46,789 bases of DNA from Gemmatimonadaceae bacterium (GTDB lineage: Bacteria > Gemmatimonadota > Gemmatimonadetes > Gemmatimonadales > Gemmatimonadaceae). The stretch's first letter is position 1. Each line of letters begins with the position of its first letter. The stretch is from positions 1 through 46,789 of the forward strand of contig DASXUN010000018.1 of assembly GCA_036504815.1 (NCBI GenBank), given 5' to 3'. The position numbers and the translations under genes were made by a program. This document shows positions 1-7,477 of this stretch, piece by piece. The notes beneath the pieces were generated by a model that was not told the DNA's origin, made no database searches, and saw only the letters and a list, made by a program, of their open reading frames with translations.

Positions 1-122
1 GAGACAACAGCCGTGGGGGACTCCTCCGTCCGTGCCGCGCGAACCGCGTATTGGTTACGGACGCGGTCCGCGCGCTCCCCACGCCCTTTCCGCGCAAATC
101 GCAAATCGTAAGTTTGTCGCCC

Positions 123-1430
123 ATGCTGCGCCGCACGCTTACCACGCTGCCGCTCGTCTTCGTCATCTACTTCAACGTCTCGGGCGGCGCGTTCACGCTC
201 GAGGGGTTGGTGGCCGGGGCGGGGCCGGGACTGGCGCTCCTCATCCTGCTGCTCATCCCGATCTTCTGGTCGCTGCCGGAAATCCTGATCATCGGCGAGC
301 TGGCGAGCATGCATCCCGACGAGGGCGGCTACTACCGGTGGGTGCGCCGCGCCTTCGGCGATTTCTGGGCCTTCCAGAATGGCTGGTACACCTGGCTCTA
401 CTCGCTGGTGGACATGGCCATCTACCCGGCGATGCTGAACCTGTACCTCGCCTGGTTCGTGCCGGACCTCGCGGCGGGCACGCGGTGGGCCGTATCGCTG
501 GTGATGATCTGGACGGCGGCCGGCATCAACCTGCGTGGCGCGCGGCCCGTCGGGCGCGTCTCGGTGATGGTGGGGATGCTGATTCTCGGCGCGTTCCTGC
601 TCGTGGCGCTCTGCTCGATTCCGCACATCACGCACGCCCCGTGGCAGCCCTTCATGAAGTCGGGGCAGGGGCTCGGCACCGGACTCGCCGTGGGTCTCTC
701 GACGGCGCTCTGGAACTACATCGGCTGGGACAACGCCTCCACGGTTGGCGGTGAGGTGGTGGACGCGGGACGCACCTACCCGCGCGCGCTCGCGCTGGCG
801 TTGCCACTGGTCACGCTGGGCTACTTCGTGCCGCTCCTGCCAACGCTCGGGGCCACCGACTGGACGACGTGGCGTGAGGGCGGGTGGCCGGCCATCGCCG
901 CCAGCGCCACGGGAGCCGCGGGCGTCTACCTCGCGCCATTGCTCGCCATCGCGGGAATCTGCAGCGCCATCGCGCTCTTCAACGCGCTGTTGCTCTCGTA
1001 CACGCGCATCCCGATGGCGATGTCGGCGGACGGACTGCTTCCCGAAATCTTCAGCCGCACCGACGCGCGCGGGACGCCGCGCGTGGCGATCATCGTCTCC
1101 GCTGCCATCTACAGCGTCGTGTCGCTGCTCCCGTTCGGCAATCTCGTGGTGGCCGACGTCATCTTCTACGCCGCGGCAGTGTTGCTCGAGTTTGCCTCGC
1201 TCATCTGGTTCCGCATCCACGAACCGCACCTGCGCGGCCCCTTCCGCGTGCCGCTCGGCACGGCGGGGATGGTGGCGCTGACCATCGTCCCCTCGGCCGT
1301 CTTCCTCTCGGTGCTCGTGATTTCCTTCTACGACGGCGAGTACGGATTCGCCTCGGCGGGTATCGCGATGCTGATGATGGCGGGCGGAATGCCGTGGTAT
1401 CTCGTGATGCGGCGATTGTCGCGGCGCTGA
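123..1430 (+). CDS. APC-superfamily polyamine/amino-acid transporter (PUT/PHS-like)
   Basis: A 435-residue, strongly hydrophobic protein with about 12 membrane segments, of the size usual for APC-superfamily permeases. The region around residues 70-120, with EGGYYRWVRRAFG followed by FQNGWYTWLYSL and a YPAMLNLYL stretch, resembles the polyamine:H+ symporter branch (plant PUT-like proteins) more than classical bacterial PotE. It probably imports polyamines or cationic amino acids across the inner membrane by proton symport. I chose the ATG at 123; an in-frame TTG at 51 would add 24 polar residues before the first membrane segment and is less likely. It is convergent with the amidohydrolase gene. 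speA lies about 7 kb away, so a polyamine link is possible but not an operon. Family is fairly certain; substrate is inference. Confidence 0.82.
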   Translation: MLRRTLTTLPLVFVIYFNVSGGAFTLEGLVAGAGPGLALLILLLIPIFWSLPEILIIGELASMHPDEGGYYRWVRRAFGDFWAFQNGWYTWLYSLVDMAIYPAMLNLYLAWFVPDLAAGTRWAVSLVMIWTAAGINLRGARPVGRVSVMVGMLILGAFLLVALCSIPHITHAPWQPFMKSGQGLGTGLAVGLSTALWNYIGWDNASTVGGEVVDAGRTYPRALALALPLVTLGYFVPLLPTLGATDWTTWREGGWPAIAASATGAAGVYLAPLLAIAGICSAIALFNALLLSYTRIPMAMSADGLLPEIFSRTDARGTPRVAIIVSAAIYSVVSLLPFGNLVVADVIFYAAAVLLEFASLIWFRIHEPHLRGPFRVPLGTAGMVALTIVPSAVFLSVLVISFYDGEYGFASAGIAMLMMAGGMPWYLVMRRLSRR

Positions 1431-1466
1431 GCGCTTGCGGGGGCAGCGACGCGCGTCGCCGGTTGA

Positions 1467-2735
1467 CTAGGGCTTCCGCGCGATCACGCCACCCTTCATC
1501 ACCATCGCCACCGCGCGCACCGCATGGATGTCGCGCGTCGGGTCGCCCTTCACCGCCACGAGATCCGCGAGCAGGCCCGGCGCCACGCGTCCCACGCGAC
1601 TCTCCCAGTGCAGCAACTTCGCGTTGCCCGACGTGGCGGCCTTCAGGACGGCAAGCGGCGCCATGCCGTAGTCGACCATCAGCTCCAGCTCGCGCGCGTC
1701 ATCGCCGTGCGCATAGACGCCGACGTCGCCGCCCACGCACATCGTCACGCCGGCGGCGAGCGCCGCCCGGAAGGACGCGCGCTTGGCGGTGATCGACGCC
1801 GGTTCGGGATCCACGCCCTTCTTCCAGCCGGCGTACTGCCGCGTCGCGTCGCCCGCCGCGAGCGTCGGGCAGAAGGTGACGTTGTGCTCCTTCATCAGGC
1901 GCCACGTCTCGTCAGTGCCGCCATCACCGTGCTCGATGGATTCGACGCCGGCCACGATGGCGCGCCGCATCCCCTCGGGGGTGCTGGCGTGCGCCACCAC
2001 CGCCCGGCCGCTGCTGCGGGCCGCCTCGACGATGGCGCGCAACTCGGCCTCGGTGAACGTCGGCATCGTCTCGCCGCGCGGTCCCCACCGGTAGTCGGCG
2101 TACACCTTTACCCAGTCGGCGCCGTGCGCAATCTGGTCGCGCGCCACCCGCATCACGCCATCGATGCCGTCCGCTTCTTCCGCGCCCTGCGGCGGGTCGA
2201 ACGCAAAATCCGTGCGCCGGGGGGCGTAGCTGCCCGTCACCAGCATCGCGCGCGTCGTCACGACCATGCGCGGGCCCGGGATGATCCCCTGATCGATGGC
2301 CTGCTTGAGTCCGACGTCGGCGTAGCCCGCCCCTTCGGTGCCAAGGTCGCGAATGGTCGTGAAGCCGGCCAGCAGCGTGGCGCGCGCGTGGTTCACCGCC
2401 CGCGCCGTGCGCAGCGCGAGCGGCTCGCGCATCACCTGGTCGTTCCACGGCGTCTCGTTGTAGGGGTGGAGGAAGAGGTGCGTGTGCGCCTCGATCATCC
2501 CCGGGATCAACGTCGTCCCCGGCAGTTCAAGCACCGAGGCGCCCTTCGGCACGCCCACCTGCGCCGCCGGCCCGACCGCCGCGATGCGGTCCCCGCGCAC
2601 GAGCACCGTCCATCCCGTGGATGGCGCGTCGCTCGTCCCGTCCCACACCGCCGACGGCTTCAGCAGCAGCAGTGAGTCAGGTGCCTGCGCGGCAACCGGC
2701 GCGGCAAGAATGGTGAGCAGGAAGAGTGTGCGCAT
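1467..2735 (-). CDS. Secreted metal-dependent amidohydrolase
   Basis: A 422-residue protein beginning MRTLFLLTILAAPVAAQA, a signal peptide with an AQA-type cleavage site. It has the amidohydrolase-superfamily layout: a small beta domain, then PGMIEAHTHLF with the metal-binding HxH at H84/H86, a downstream VVAHAST histidine, an IEHGDGG histidine and a late GGDVG aspartate, and finally the C-terminal LLHWESRVGRVAPGLLADLVAVKGDP segment typical of imidazolonepropionase/prolidase-like amidohydrolases. It most likely cleaves C-N bonds of a cyclic amide or dipeptide in the periplasm; the substrate cannot be read from sequence. The start at 2735 is set by the signal peptide; the open frame continues upstream but that extension overlaps the DUF502 gene in another frame and shows no protein-like pattern. 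Confidence 0.85.
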   Translation of the reverse strand: MRTLFLLTILAAPVAAQAPDSLLLLKPSAVWDGTSDAPSTGWTVLVRGDRIAAVGPAAQVGVPKGASVLELPGTTLIPGMIEAHTHLFLHPYNETPWNDQVMREPLALRTARAVNHARATLLAGFTTIRDLGTEGAGYADVGLKQAIDQGIIPGPRMVVTTRAMLVTGSYAPRRTDFAFDPPQGAEEADGIDGVMRVARDQIAHGADWVKVYADYRWGPRGETMPTFTEAELRAIVEAARSSGRAVVAHASTPEGMRRAIVAGVESIEHGDGGTDETWRLMKEHNVTFCPTLAAGDATRQYAGWKKGVDPEPASITAKRASFRAALAAGVTMCVGGDVGVYAHGDDARELELMVDYGMAPLAVLKAATSGNAKLLHWESRVGRVAPGLLADLVAVKGDPTRDIHAVRAVAMVMKGGVIARKP

Positions 2736-2806
2736 ACCCACGAGCCCTCGTGTGATCGGACCACCCCAATCGACAATCGCCGTCCGCGATCGCTGTCCTG
2801 TGTCGC

Positions 2807-2827
2807 AATCCGGATTCCCAATCCTCA
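2807..2827 (-). repeat. Dispersed 21-bp repeat, copy 1
   Basis: A 21-bp element with the core AATCCGGATTCCC followed by AATCCTCA. Two further copies, each with one mismatch, lie at 14578-14598 and 14722-14742. Read on the minus strand, the similarity to the 14578 copy continues for about 60 bp with a degenerate GCGGAT/GCGATT pattern. The copy overlaps the stop codon of the DUF502 gene and sits between it and the amidohydrolase gene. Confidence 0.7.
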
Positions 2828-3379
2828 ATGCAGTTTCGGAAAGTCCGTCACGCCACCCGATACAATGAACGCCATGAACTCCGCGCTGTCCGTCGCCAGC
2901 AGCTTCACCTTCGCGGACGGCATGATGAGCATCTGTCCCGACCAGGCGTACGAATGCGGCACGTACACCACGACGGATCCGTCCAGGCCCAGGCGCTCCG
3001 CCGATGACTGCGTGAGGAAGCCGAGCACCTGCACGTCGCTCCCCAGTCCCAGGTCCACCAGCGCCGGCTGGCTGAAGCGCTTCTTCTCGCCCACGAAGGC
3101 GCTCAGCACATCCTTGGTGGACGTGTAGAGCAGGCGGACGAAGGGCAGGCGCTGGAGCAGGTCTTCGAATATCGTCACGGCCGAGCGGGTGAGGATGCTC
3201 GAGCCCAGCGCGCCGATGGTGGTGATGATCACCAGGGTCAGGACGAACCCGATGCCGGGGGTCTTGATGCCGAGCCAGCCGTCGACGCGGGTGAAGATCC
3301 CGTAGCAGACCCAGACGGTCACGACGACGGGTACCGTCAGGATGAGGCCGCGGATGAAGTAGCCGAAGATCCGTTTCAT
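2825..3379 (-). CDS. DUF502 family membrane protein
   Basis: A 184-residue protein starting MKRIFGYFIRGLILTVPVVVTVWVC. It has two N-terminal membrane segments (about residues 8-30 and 48-70) and then a soluble, probably cytoplasmic domain containing RLPFVRLLYTSTKDV and the segment GSVVVYVPHSYAWSGQMLIMP, the conserved pattern of DUF502 proteins. The molecular function of the family is not established; roles at the cell envelope have been suggested. I chose the ATG at 3379 because the longer frame adds a basic, low-complexity leader. The gene stops inside a dispersed repeat (2807-2827), and the amidohydrolase gene follows on the same strand after about 90 bp. Confidence 0.85.
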   Translation of the reverse strand: MKRIFGYFIRGLILTVPVVVTVWVCYGIFTRVDGWLGIKTPGIGFVLTLVIITTIGALGSSILTRSAVTIFEDLLQRLPFVRLLYTSTKDVLSAFVGEKKRFSQPALVDLGLGSDVQVLGFLTQSSAERLGLDGSVVVYVPHSYAWSGQMLIMPSAKVKLLATDSAEFMAFIVSGGVTDFPKLH

Positions 3380-3484
3380 GGGCTCGTGGGCAACGGAGTG
3401 TGCGAGGTATTCGTACCTTAGGGAAACCCGGCGGAAAGGCCTTCGTCTCCCGCGGGGAAGATAACTCCACACCCGGATTCCGCG

Positions 3485-6373
3485 ATGAACATTCGCCGCA
3501 TCGTCTTCAACGCCCTTCGCGTTCTGCTGCTCAGCGCCGCGTCAATTCCGCTCGCTGCCCAGTCGAAGAAACCCATCACGCAGGACACGTACGACCTGTG
3601 GCGCGCCATTCAGGGGGCAACGCTGTCGCCCGACGGCAAGTTTGCGATGTACACGGTCTCTCCGGTCGTGGGGGACGGCGAGGTGGTCATTCGAGGCACG
3701 GGCACGGGCACGGAATACCGCTTTGCCCGCGGCTACACGGGGCGTCCGCAACTGATGCCGGCCGCCGACTCGGCGGCGATCTTCGTGGCGCCTCCGGCGC
3801 AGTTCTCGGCCGGCTCAACAGTTGCGGCATTCATTACATATGCCGCGCGCGCCGATTTCGAGTCCGCTCGCAAGGCGAAGCCACGCCCGCTGCCGCCGCC
3901 GCGCACCTCGCTGACCATCGTGACCCTTGCCGACGGCAAGGCTCAGGTGATTCCGCGCGTGCGGTCGTTCCGCTTTGCGCGTGAGGGCGGCAGGTACCTC
4001 GCCTACCTGATGGAAGCCGACACGGCAGCCCCGGGAAGCGGCGGCACGGCGCCAGCTGGCGGTGCGGGCGCCCCGGGCGGTGCGCGCGCTGGCGCCACCG
4101 GCGGCACCCGCAGCGATCCGGCCGCGCCGCTGATGCTGCGCGACCTGACCACCGGACAGGAACTCAAGATCGATGACGTGACCTCGTACCTGTTCGACGA
4201 AGGCGAGAAGGTGCTCGTCTACGCCACGACGGTGGCGACGGACAGCACCAAGACGGGCGTCTACGTGCGCGACCTGGCCACCGGAACCGTCACGACGCTG
4301 GCCGCCGGGAAGGGGAACTACAAGTCGCTCGCCGTCGACCGGAAGGCCGCGCAAGTGGCCTTCGTGACCGATCGCGATGACATCGCCTCGGCCAAGCCAC
4401 GCTACGCGCTGTATCACGCGTTGCTCGTGCTGGCGAAGGGGCAGAAGGGGCCCGTTGCCGCGACGAAGGTGGTGGACCAGGCGATGGTAGGCGCCGAGCA
4501 GGTGATTGCCGATCGCGGTCGCCTCGATTTCGTGCGCGACGGCACGGCGCTGCAGTTCGCGTTGGCGCCAATCCCGATTGACTCCATCCCGGCCGACTCG
4601 CTCACCGACAAGGCCGTGTATGACCTGTGGCATTACAGGGACACGCAGGTAATGCCGATGCAGAAAGTGAACGCCGCGCGTGAGCGCGGCCGCACCTGGA
4701 CCGCGCTGTACACGCCGGCGGTCAGGAAGTGGGCCAAGCTTGGCAACGACTCGCTCCGTCAGGTCACGGTCTCCGACAACGGCAAGGTCGTGCTGGCGCT
4801 GAATGCGGTGGAGTACGCCATCGAACAGACGTGGGGCGAGGGAGGCAGCGACGCGTACCTCCTCGACCCGACGACCGCCGCGCGCACGCTCGTGGCCCGG
4901 AAGCTCGACGGCGCCCAGCTTTCGCCGGGCGGCAAGTACGTGACCTTCTTCCGCGACGGCAAGTGGTTTGCGCATGCGACGGCCAGCGGCAAGCAGGTGG
5001 AGATCACCGCCGCCATCAAGGGCGTGAAGCTGGACAACGAGGAGTTCGACATGCCCGATACCCGTCCGCCGTACGGACTCGGCGGCTGGACGACGGACGA
5101 CGCGCGCGTGCTCGTGTACGACCGCTACGACGCGTGGGAAGTGGACCCGGCGGGCGTCGCCGCCCCGGTCAACCTGACGGCCGGCGCAGGACGCGCGAAG
5201 AAGGTGACGTACCGCGTGGTGAATCTCGACAGCGAGGATCGTTTCCTCGATCCGGCCGAACCGCTGATGCTCCGCGCCTTCGACAACGAGACGAAGGCGA
5301 GCGGCTACGCGCGTGCCAGGCTCGGCGCGAGCGCGGCCCCCGAGGTGCTCGTGATGGGGCCGAAGAACTACGCGGCCCTCCAGAAGGCGCGGAAGGCCGG
5401 GCAGTATCTGCTGACCCAGCAGAGGTACCGTGAGTTCCCCGACCTCTGGACGGGCACGGCGCTGAACGCCGTCACGAAGATCTCCAATGCGAACCCGCAG
5501 GACGCCGAGTATCCGCGCGGTGACGTGGAACTCGTCAGTTGGCTCAACGACGACGGCGTCCCCCTGAAGGGGATGCTCTTCAAGCCCGAGGGCTTCGATG
5601 CGTCGAAGAAGTACCCGATGATCACGTACTTCTACGAGAAGCTCGCCGACGGCCTGCACACCTACTACGCGCCGTCGGGGCGGAATACGGTCAATCCGCT
5701 CGTGTACAACTCGCTCGGCTACCTCGTCTTCATGCCCGACATCGTCTACACCGACGGTTTTCCGGGGCCGAGCGCGGCCAAGGCGATCATCCCGGGCGTG
5801 CAGTCGCTGATCGCCCGCGGCTTCGTCGATTCCAGGAAGCTCGGCGTCACCGGCCAGTCGTGGGGCGGCTACCAGTCGGCGTACCTCATCACGGTCACCA
5901 ACATGTTCGCCGCGGCGGTGCCGAATGCGACGGTCGTGAACATGACGTCGGCGTACGACGGCATCCGCTGGCAGAGCGGCCTGCTGCGCCAGATGCAGTA
6001 CGAGCACTCGCAGAGCCGCATCGGCGGTTCGCTGTGGCAGTATCCCGAACGGTTCATCGAGAACTCGCCGCTGTTCAAGCTCGACCGCGTGACGACGCCG
6101 GTGCTCTTCATGGCCAACGACAACGACGGCGCGGTGCCGTGGTACCAGGGGATCGAGTTCTACGGGGCGATGCGCCGCCTGCAGAAGGAGGCGTACCTGG
6201 TGGTCTACAACGGCGACGAGCACAACCCGACCAAGCGCGCCAACCAGAAGGACATCGACCGCAAGATGCAGGAGTTCTTCGGCGCCAAGCTGCTGAGCCA
6301 GCCGGAACCTGACTGGATGAAGAACGGGATCCCGTTCCTCAAGAAGGGGCAGGATCAGCTGAACCGCAGATAA
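3485..6373 (+). CDS. Secreted S9 family peptidase (prolyl oligopeptidase-like)
   Basis: A 962-residue protein with a signal peptide (MNIRRIVFNALRVLLL...PLAAQS). The middle is WD40/propeller-like repeat sequence, and residues from about 690 form an alpha/beta-hydrolase domain. The nucleophile elbow is GQSWGG with Ser792; the acid is probably Asp881 in NDNDGAVPW and the base His913 in GDEHNPTKR, giving the S9 order Ser-Asp-His. Residues about 185-205 are a Gly/Ala/Pro-rich linker (GGTAPAGGAGAPGG), which looks like an insertion between propeller blades. It probably degrades peptides in the periplasm or outside the cell for nutrition. The gene stands alone and is followed by a 10-bp tandem repeat starting at its own stop codon and then a hairpin. 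Confidence 0.9.
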   Translation: MNIRRIVFNALRVLLLSAASIPLAAQSKKPITQDTYDLWRAIQGATLSPDGKFAMYTVSPVVGDGEVVIRGTGTGTEYRFARGYTGRPQLMPAADSAAIFVAPPAQFSAGSTVAAFITYAARADFESARKAKPRPLPPPRTSLTIVTLADGKAQVIPRVRSFRFAREGGRYLAYLMEADTAAPGSGGTAPAGGAGAPGGARAGATGGTRSDPAAPLMLRDLTTGQELKIDDVTSYLFDEGEKVLVYATTVATDSTKTGVYVRDLATGTVTTLAAGKGNYKSLAVDRKAAQVAFVTDRDDIASAKPRYALYHALLVLAKGQKGPVAATKVVDQAMVGAEQVIADRGRLDFVRDGTALQFALAPIPIDSIPADSLTDKAVYDLWHYRDTQVMPMQKVNAARERGRTWTALYTPAVRKWAKLGNDSLRQVTVSDNGKVVLALNAVEYAIEQTWGEGGSDAYLLDPTTAARTLVARKLDGAQLSPGGKYVTFFRDGKWFAHATASGKQVEITAAIKGVKLDNEEFDMPDTRPPYGLGGWTTDDARVLVYDRYDAWEVDPAGVAAPVNLTAGAGRAKKVTYRVVNLDSEDRFLDPAEPLMLRAFDNETKASGYARARLGASAAPEVLVMGPKNYAALQKARKAGQYLLTQQRYREFPDLWTGTALNAVTKISNANPQDAEYPRGDVELVSWLNDDGVPLKGMLFKPEGFDASKKYPMITYFYEKLADGLHTYYAPSGRNTVNPLVYNSLGYLVFMPDIVYTDGFPGPSAAKAIIPGVQSLIARGFVDSRKLGVTGQSWGGYQSAYLITVTNMFAAAVPNATVVNMTSAYDGIRWQSGLLRQMQYEHSQSRIGGSLWQYPERFIENSPLFKLDRVTTPVLFMANDNDGAVPWYQGIEFYGAMRRLQKEAYLVVYNGDEHNPTKRANQKDIDRKMQEFFGAKLLSQPEPDWMKNGIPFLKKGQDQLNRR

Positions 6374-6422
6374 CGACAGAGTACGACAGAGTACGACAGA
6401 GTACGACAGAGTACGGCAGGGG
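6373..6422 (+). repeat. Decanucleotide tandem repeat after S9 peptidase
   Basis: Four exact copies of ACGACAGAGT in a row, followed by a fifth degenerate copy (ACGGCAGGGG). The first base is the last base of the peptidase TAA stop codon, so the array forms the immediate 3' untranslated region. The unit length is not a multiple of three and the array is outside the coding region. Confidence 0.9.
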
Positions 6423-6447
6423 GCTCGGCCTTCGGGGCGGGCCCCCT
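6418..6447 (+). terminator. Candidate terminator hairpin downstream of S9 peptidase
   Basis: AGGGGGC pairs with GCCCCCT across a GC-rich interior. The stem is imperfect inside and no T-run follows, so this is only a possible terminator of the peptidase transcript. Confidence 0.4.
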
Positions 6448-6495
6448 CGCATTTCCCTGAGCGGTGCTCCAGCGTCAATACAGGATCGCCGCCCC

Positions 6496-6524
6496 TTGAA
6501 AAACACTATATCGCGATATAGTAT
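6496..6524 (+). promoter_or_regulatory. Promoter with embedded 18-bp palindromic operator
   Basis: A -35-like TTGAAA (6496-6501) is followed after 17 bp by a -10-like TAGTAT (6519-6524). Between and across them lies a perfect 18-bp palindrome ACTATATCGCGATATAGT (6505-6522), overlapping the -10 box. This AT-rich island is unlike the surrounding GC-rich sequence. The arrangement is that of a repressor operator controlling the DUF302-thioredoxin pair that starts 27 bp downstream. The regulator is not identified in the window. Confidence 0.65.
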
Positions 6525-6550
6525 TATATAGACCCTAACCACAACGTCCC

Positions 6551-6961
6551 ATGCCCTCCCAGACTCGCTACGGAATCACCGCCCAGGTTCGCAAGCCGTT
6601 CGACGCCACGGTCGAGGCGGCGCGCGCGGCGCTCGCCGCCGAGGGGTTCGGCGTCCTCATGGAGGCCGACCTGAAGGCCACCTTCCTGAAGAAGCTCGGC
6701 GCCGAGCACACGCCCTACGTGATTCTCGGCGCCTGCAGTCCGCGCGATGCGTTCGATGCGATCCAGCTCGAACCCGACCTCGGCCTGCTCCTCCCGTGCA
6801 ACGTGATCGTGCGCGACGCGGGCAACGGCACCACGCACGTGGCGGCGCTCGATCCCACCGCGCAGCTGCGCCTGGCGGGGAATGCGGCGCTCGAACCTGC
6901 CGCCGCGGCCATTCGCGACCGGCTCGCCCGCGCCATCGCTGCGCTCGAGGCGGCGCCGTGA
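6551..6961 (+). CDS. DUF302 domain protein
   Basis: A 136-residue protein made almost entirely of one DUF302 domain. It begins TRYGITAQVRKPFDATVEAARAAL, then GFGVLMEADLKATFLKKLG, YVILGACSPRDAFDAIQLEPDLGLLLPCNVIV, which are the characteristic blocks of the family. Two cysteines (in GACSPR and LLPCNV) are conserved in many members. There is no signal peptide. The function of DUF302 is not established. The stop codon overlaps the GTG start of the thioredoxin gene, so the two are translationally coupled and share the palindrome-bearing promoter upstream, which suggests a shared thiol or metal stress role (inference). Confidence 0.85.
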   Translation: MPSQTRYGITAQVRKPFDATVEAARAALAAEGFGVLMEADLKATFLKKLGAEHTPYVILGACSPRDAFDAIQLEPDLGLLLPCNVIVRDAGNGTTHVAALDPTAQLRLAGNAALEPAAAAIRDRLARAIAALEAAP

Positions 6962-7416
6962 CCACCCCGGTCGAAAGCACGGCGGCCTCAGCCGTCGTCG
7001 CCTGCCCGTTCTGCTCGCAGCTGAATCGCGTCGCCCTCGGACGGCTCGATGACCGGCCCCGGTGCGCCGAGTGCCAGAAACCGCTGCTGCTGGACCGCCC
7101 GGTGCACGCCAAGGATGATCACCTCTCGAAGGTGATCAACGGCGCGAGCGTTCCGGTCGTCGTCGATTTCTACGCCGACTGGTGCGGACCGTGCAAGATG
7201 ATGGCGCCCGTGCTCGATGACCTGGCGGCCGAGCGCGCGGGCGAACTGCTCGTCGTGAAGGTGAACTCCGACCAGAATCCCGTCTCGCCGCAGCATTACG
7301 GCGTGCGGGGGATCCCGACGCTCATCGTCTTCCGCGATGGGCAGGAAGTGGCGCGTCAGGTCGGCTTCGCGCCAAAGGCGCAGCTGGCGCAGCTCATCGA
7401 CTCGTCGGCTCCATAA
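6958..7416 (+). CDS. trxC: Thioredoxin 2-type protein with N-terminal zinc-binding motif
   Basis: A 152-residue protein read from the GTG at 6958, which overlaps the DUF302 stop (GTGA). Residues about 15-45 contain two CxxC pairs (CPFC and CAEC) expected to bind zinc as in TrxC/thioredoxin 2. The rest is a thioredoxin fold with VDFYADWCGPCKMMAP, the active-site CGPC, and the cis-proline GIPTLIVF. It reduces protein disulfides in the cytoplasm; TrxC members are often oxidative-stress induced. An upstream extension in the same frame has no family similarity. A strong hairpin follows the gene. Confidence 0.9.
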   Translation: MTTPVESTAASAVVACPFCSQLNRVALGRLDDRPRCAECQKPLLLDRPVHAKDDHLSKVINGASVPVVVDFYADWCGPCKMMAPVLDDLAAERAGELLVVKVNSDQNPVSPQHYGVRGIPTLIVFRDGQEVARQVGFAPKAQLAQLIDSSAP

Positions 7417-7429
7417 CGACGGCGCGACA

Positions 7430-7463
7430 AGGCGCCCATCGCGAACGCTCGCGATGGGCGCCT
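7430..7463. terminator. Bidirectional terminator hairpin (15-bp perfect stem)
   Basis: AGGCGCCCATCGCGA pairs perfectly with TCGCGATGGGCGCCT around a 4-base loop (ACGC). It lies in the short gap between the convergent trxC and dihaem cytochrome genes. No clear T-run is present on either side, but the stem length and position argue for a shared terminator. Confidence 0.75.
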
Positions 7464-7477
7464 CGTGCTGCGGATGC

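Noticed and set aside
2736-3470. An N-terminal extension of the amidohydrolase reaching upstream to about 3470
   Set aside because: It overlaps DUF502 in a different frame, is low-complexity basic sequence, and would bury the clear signal peptide starting at 2735.
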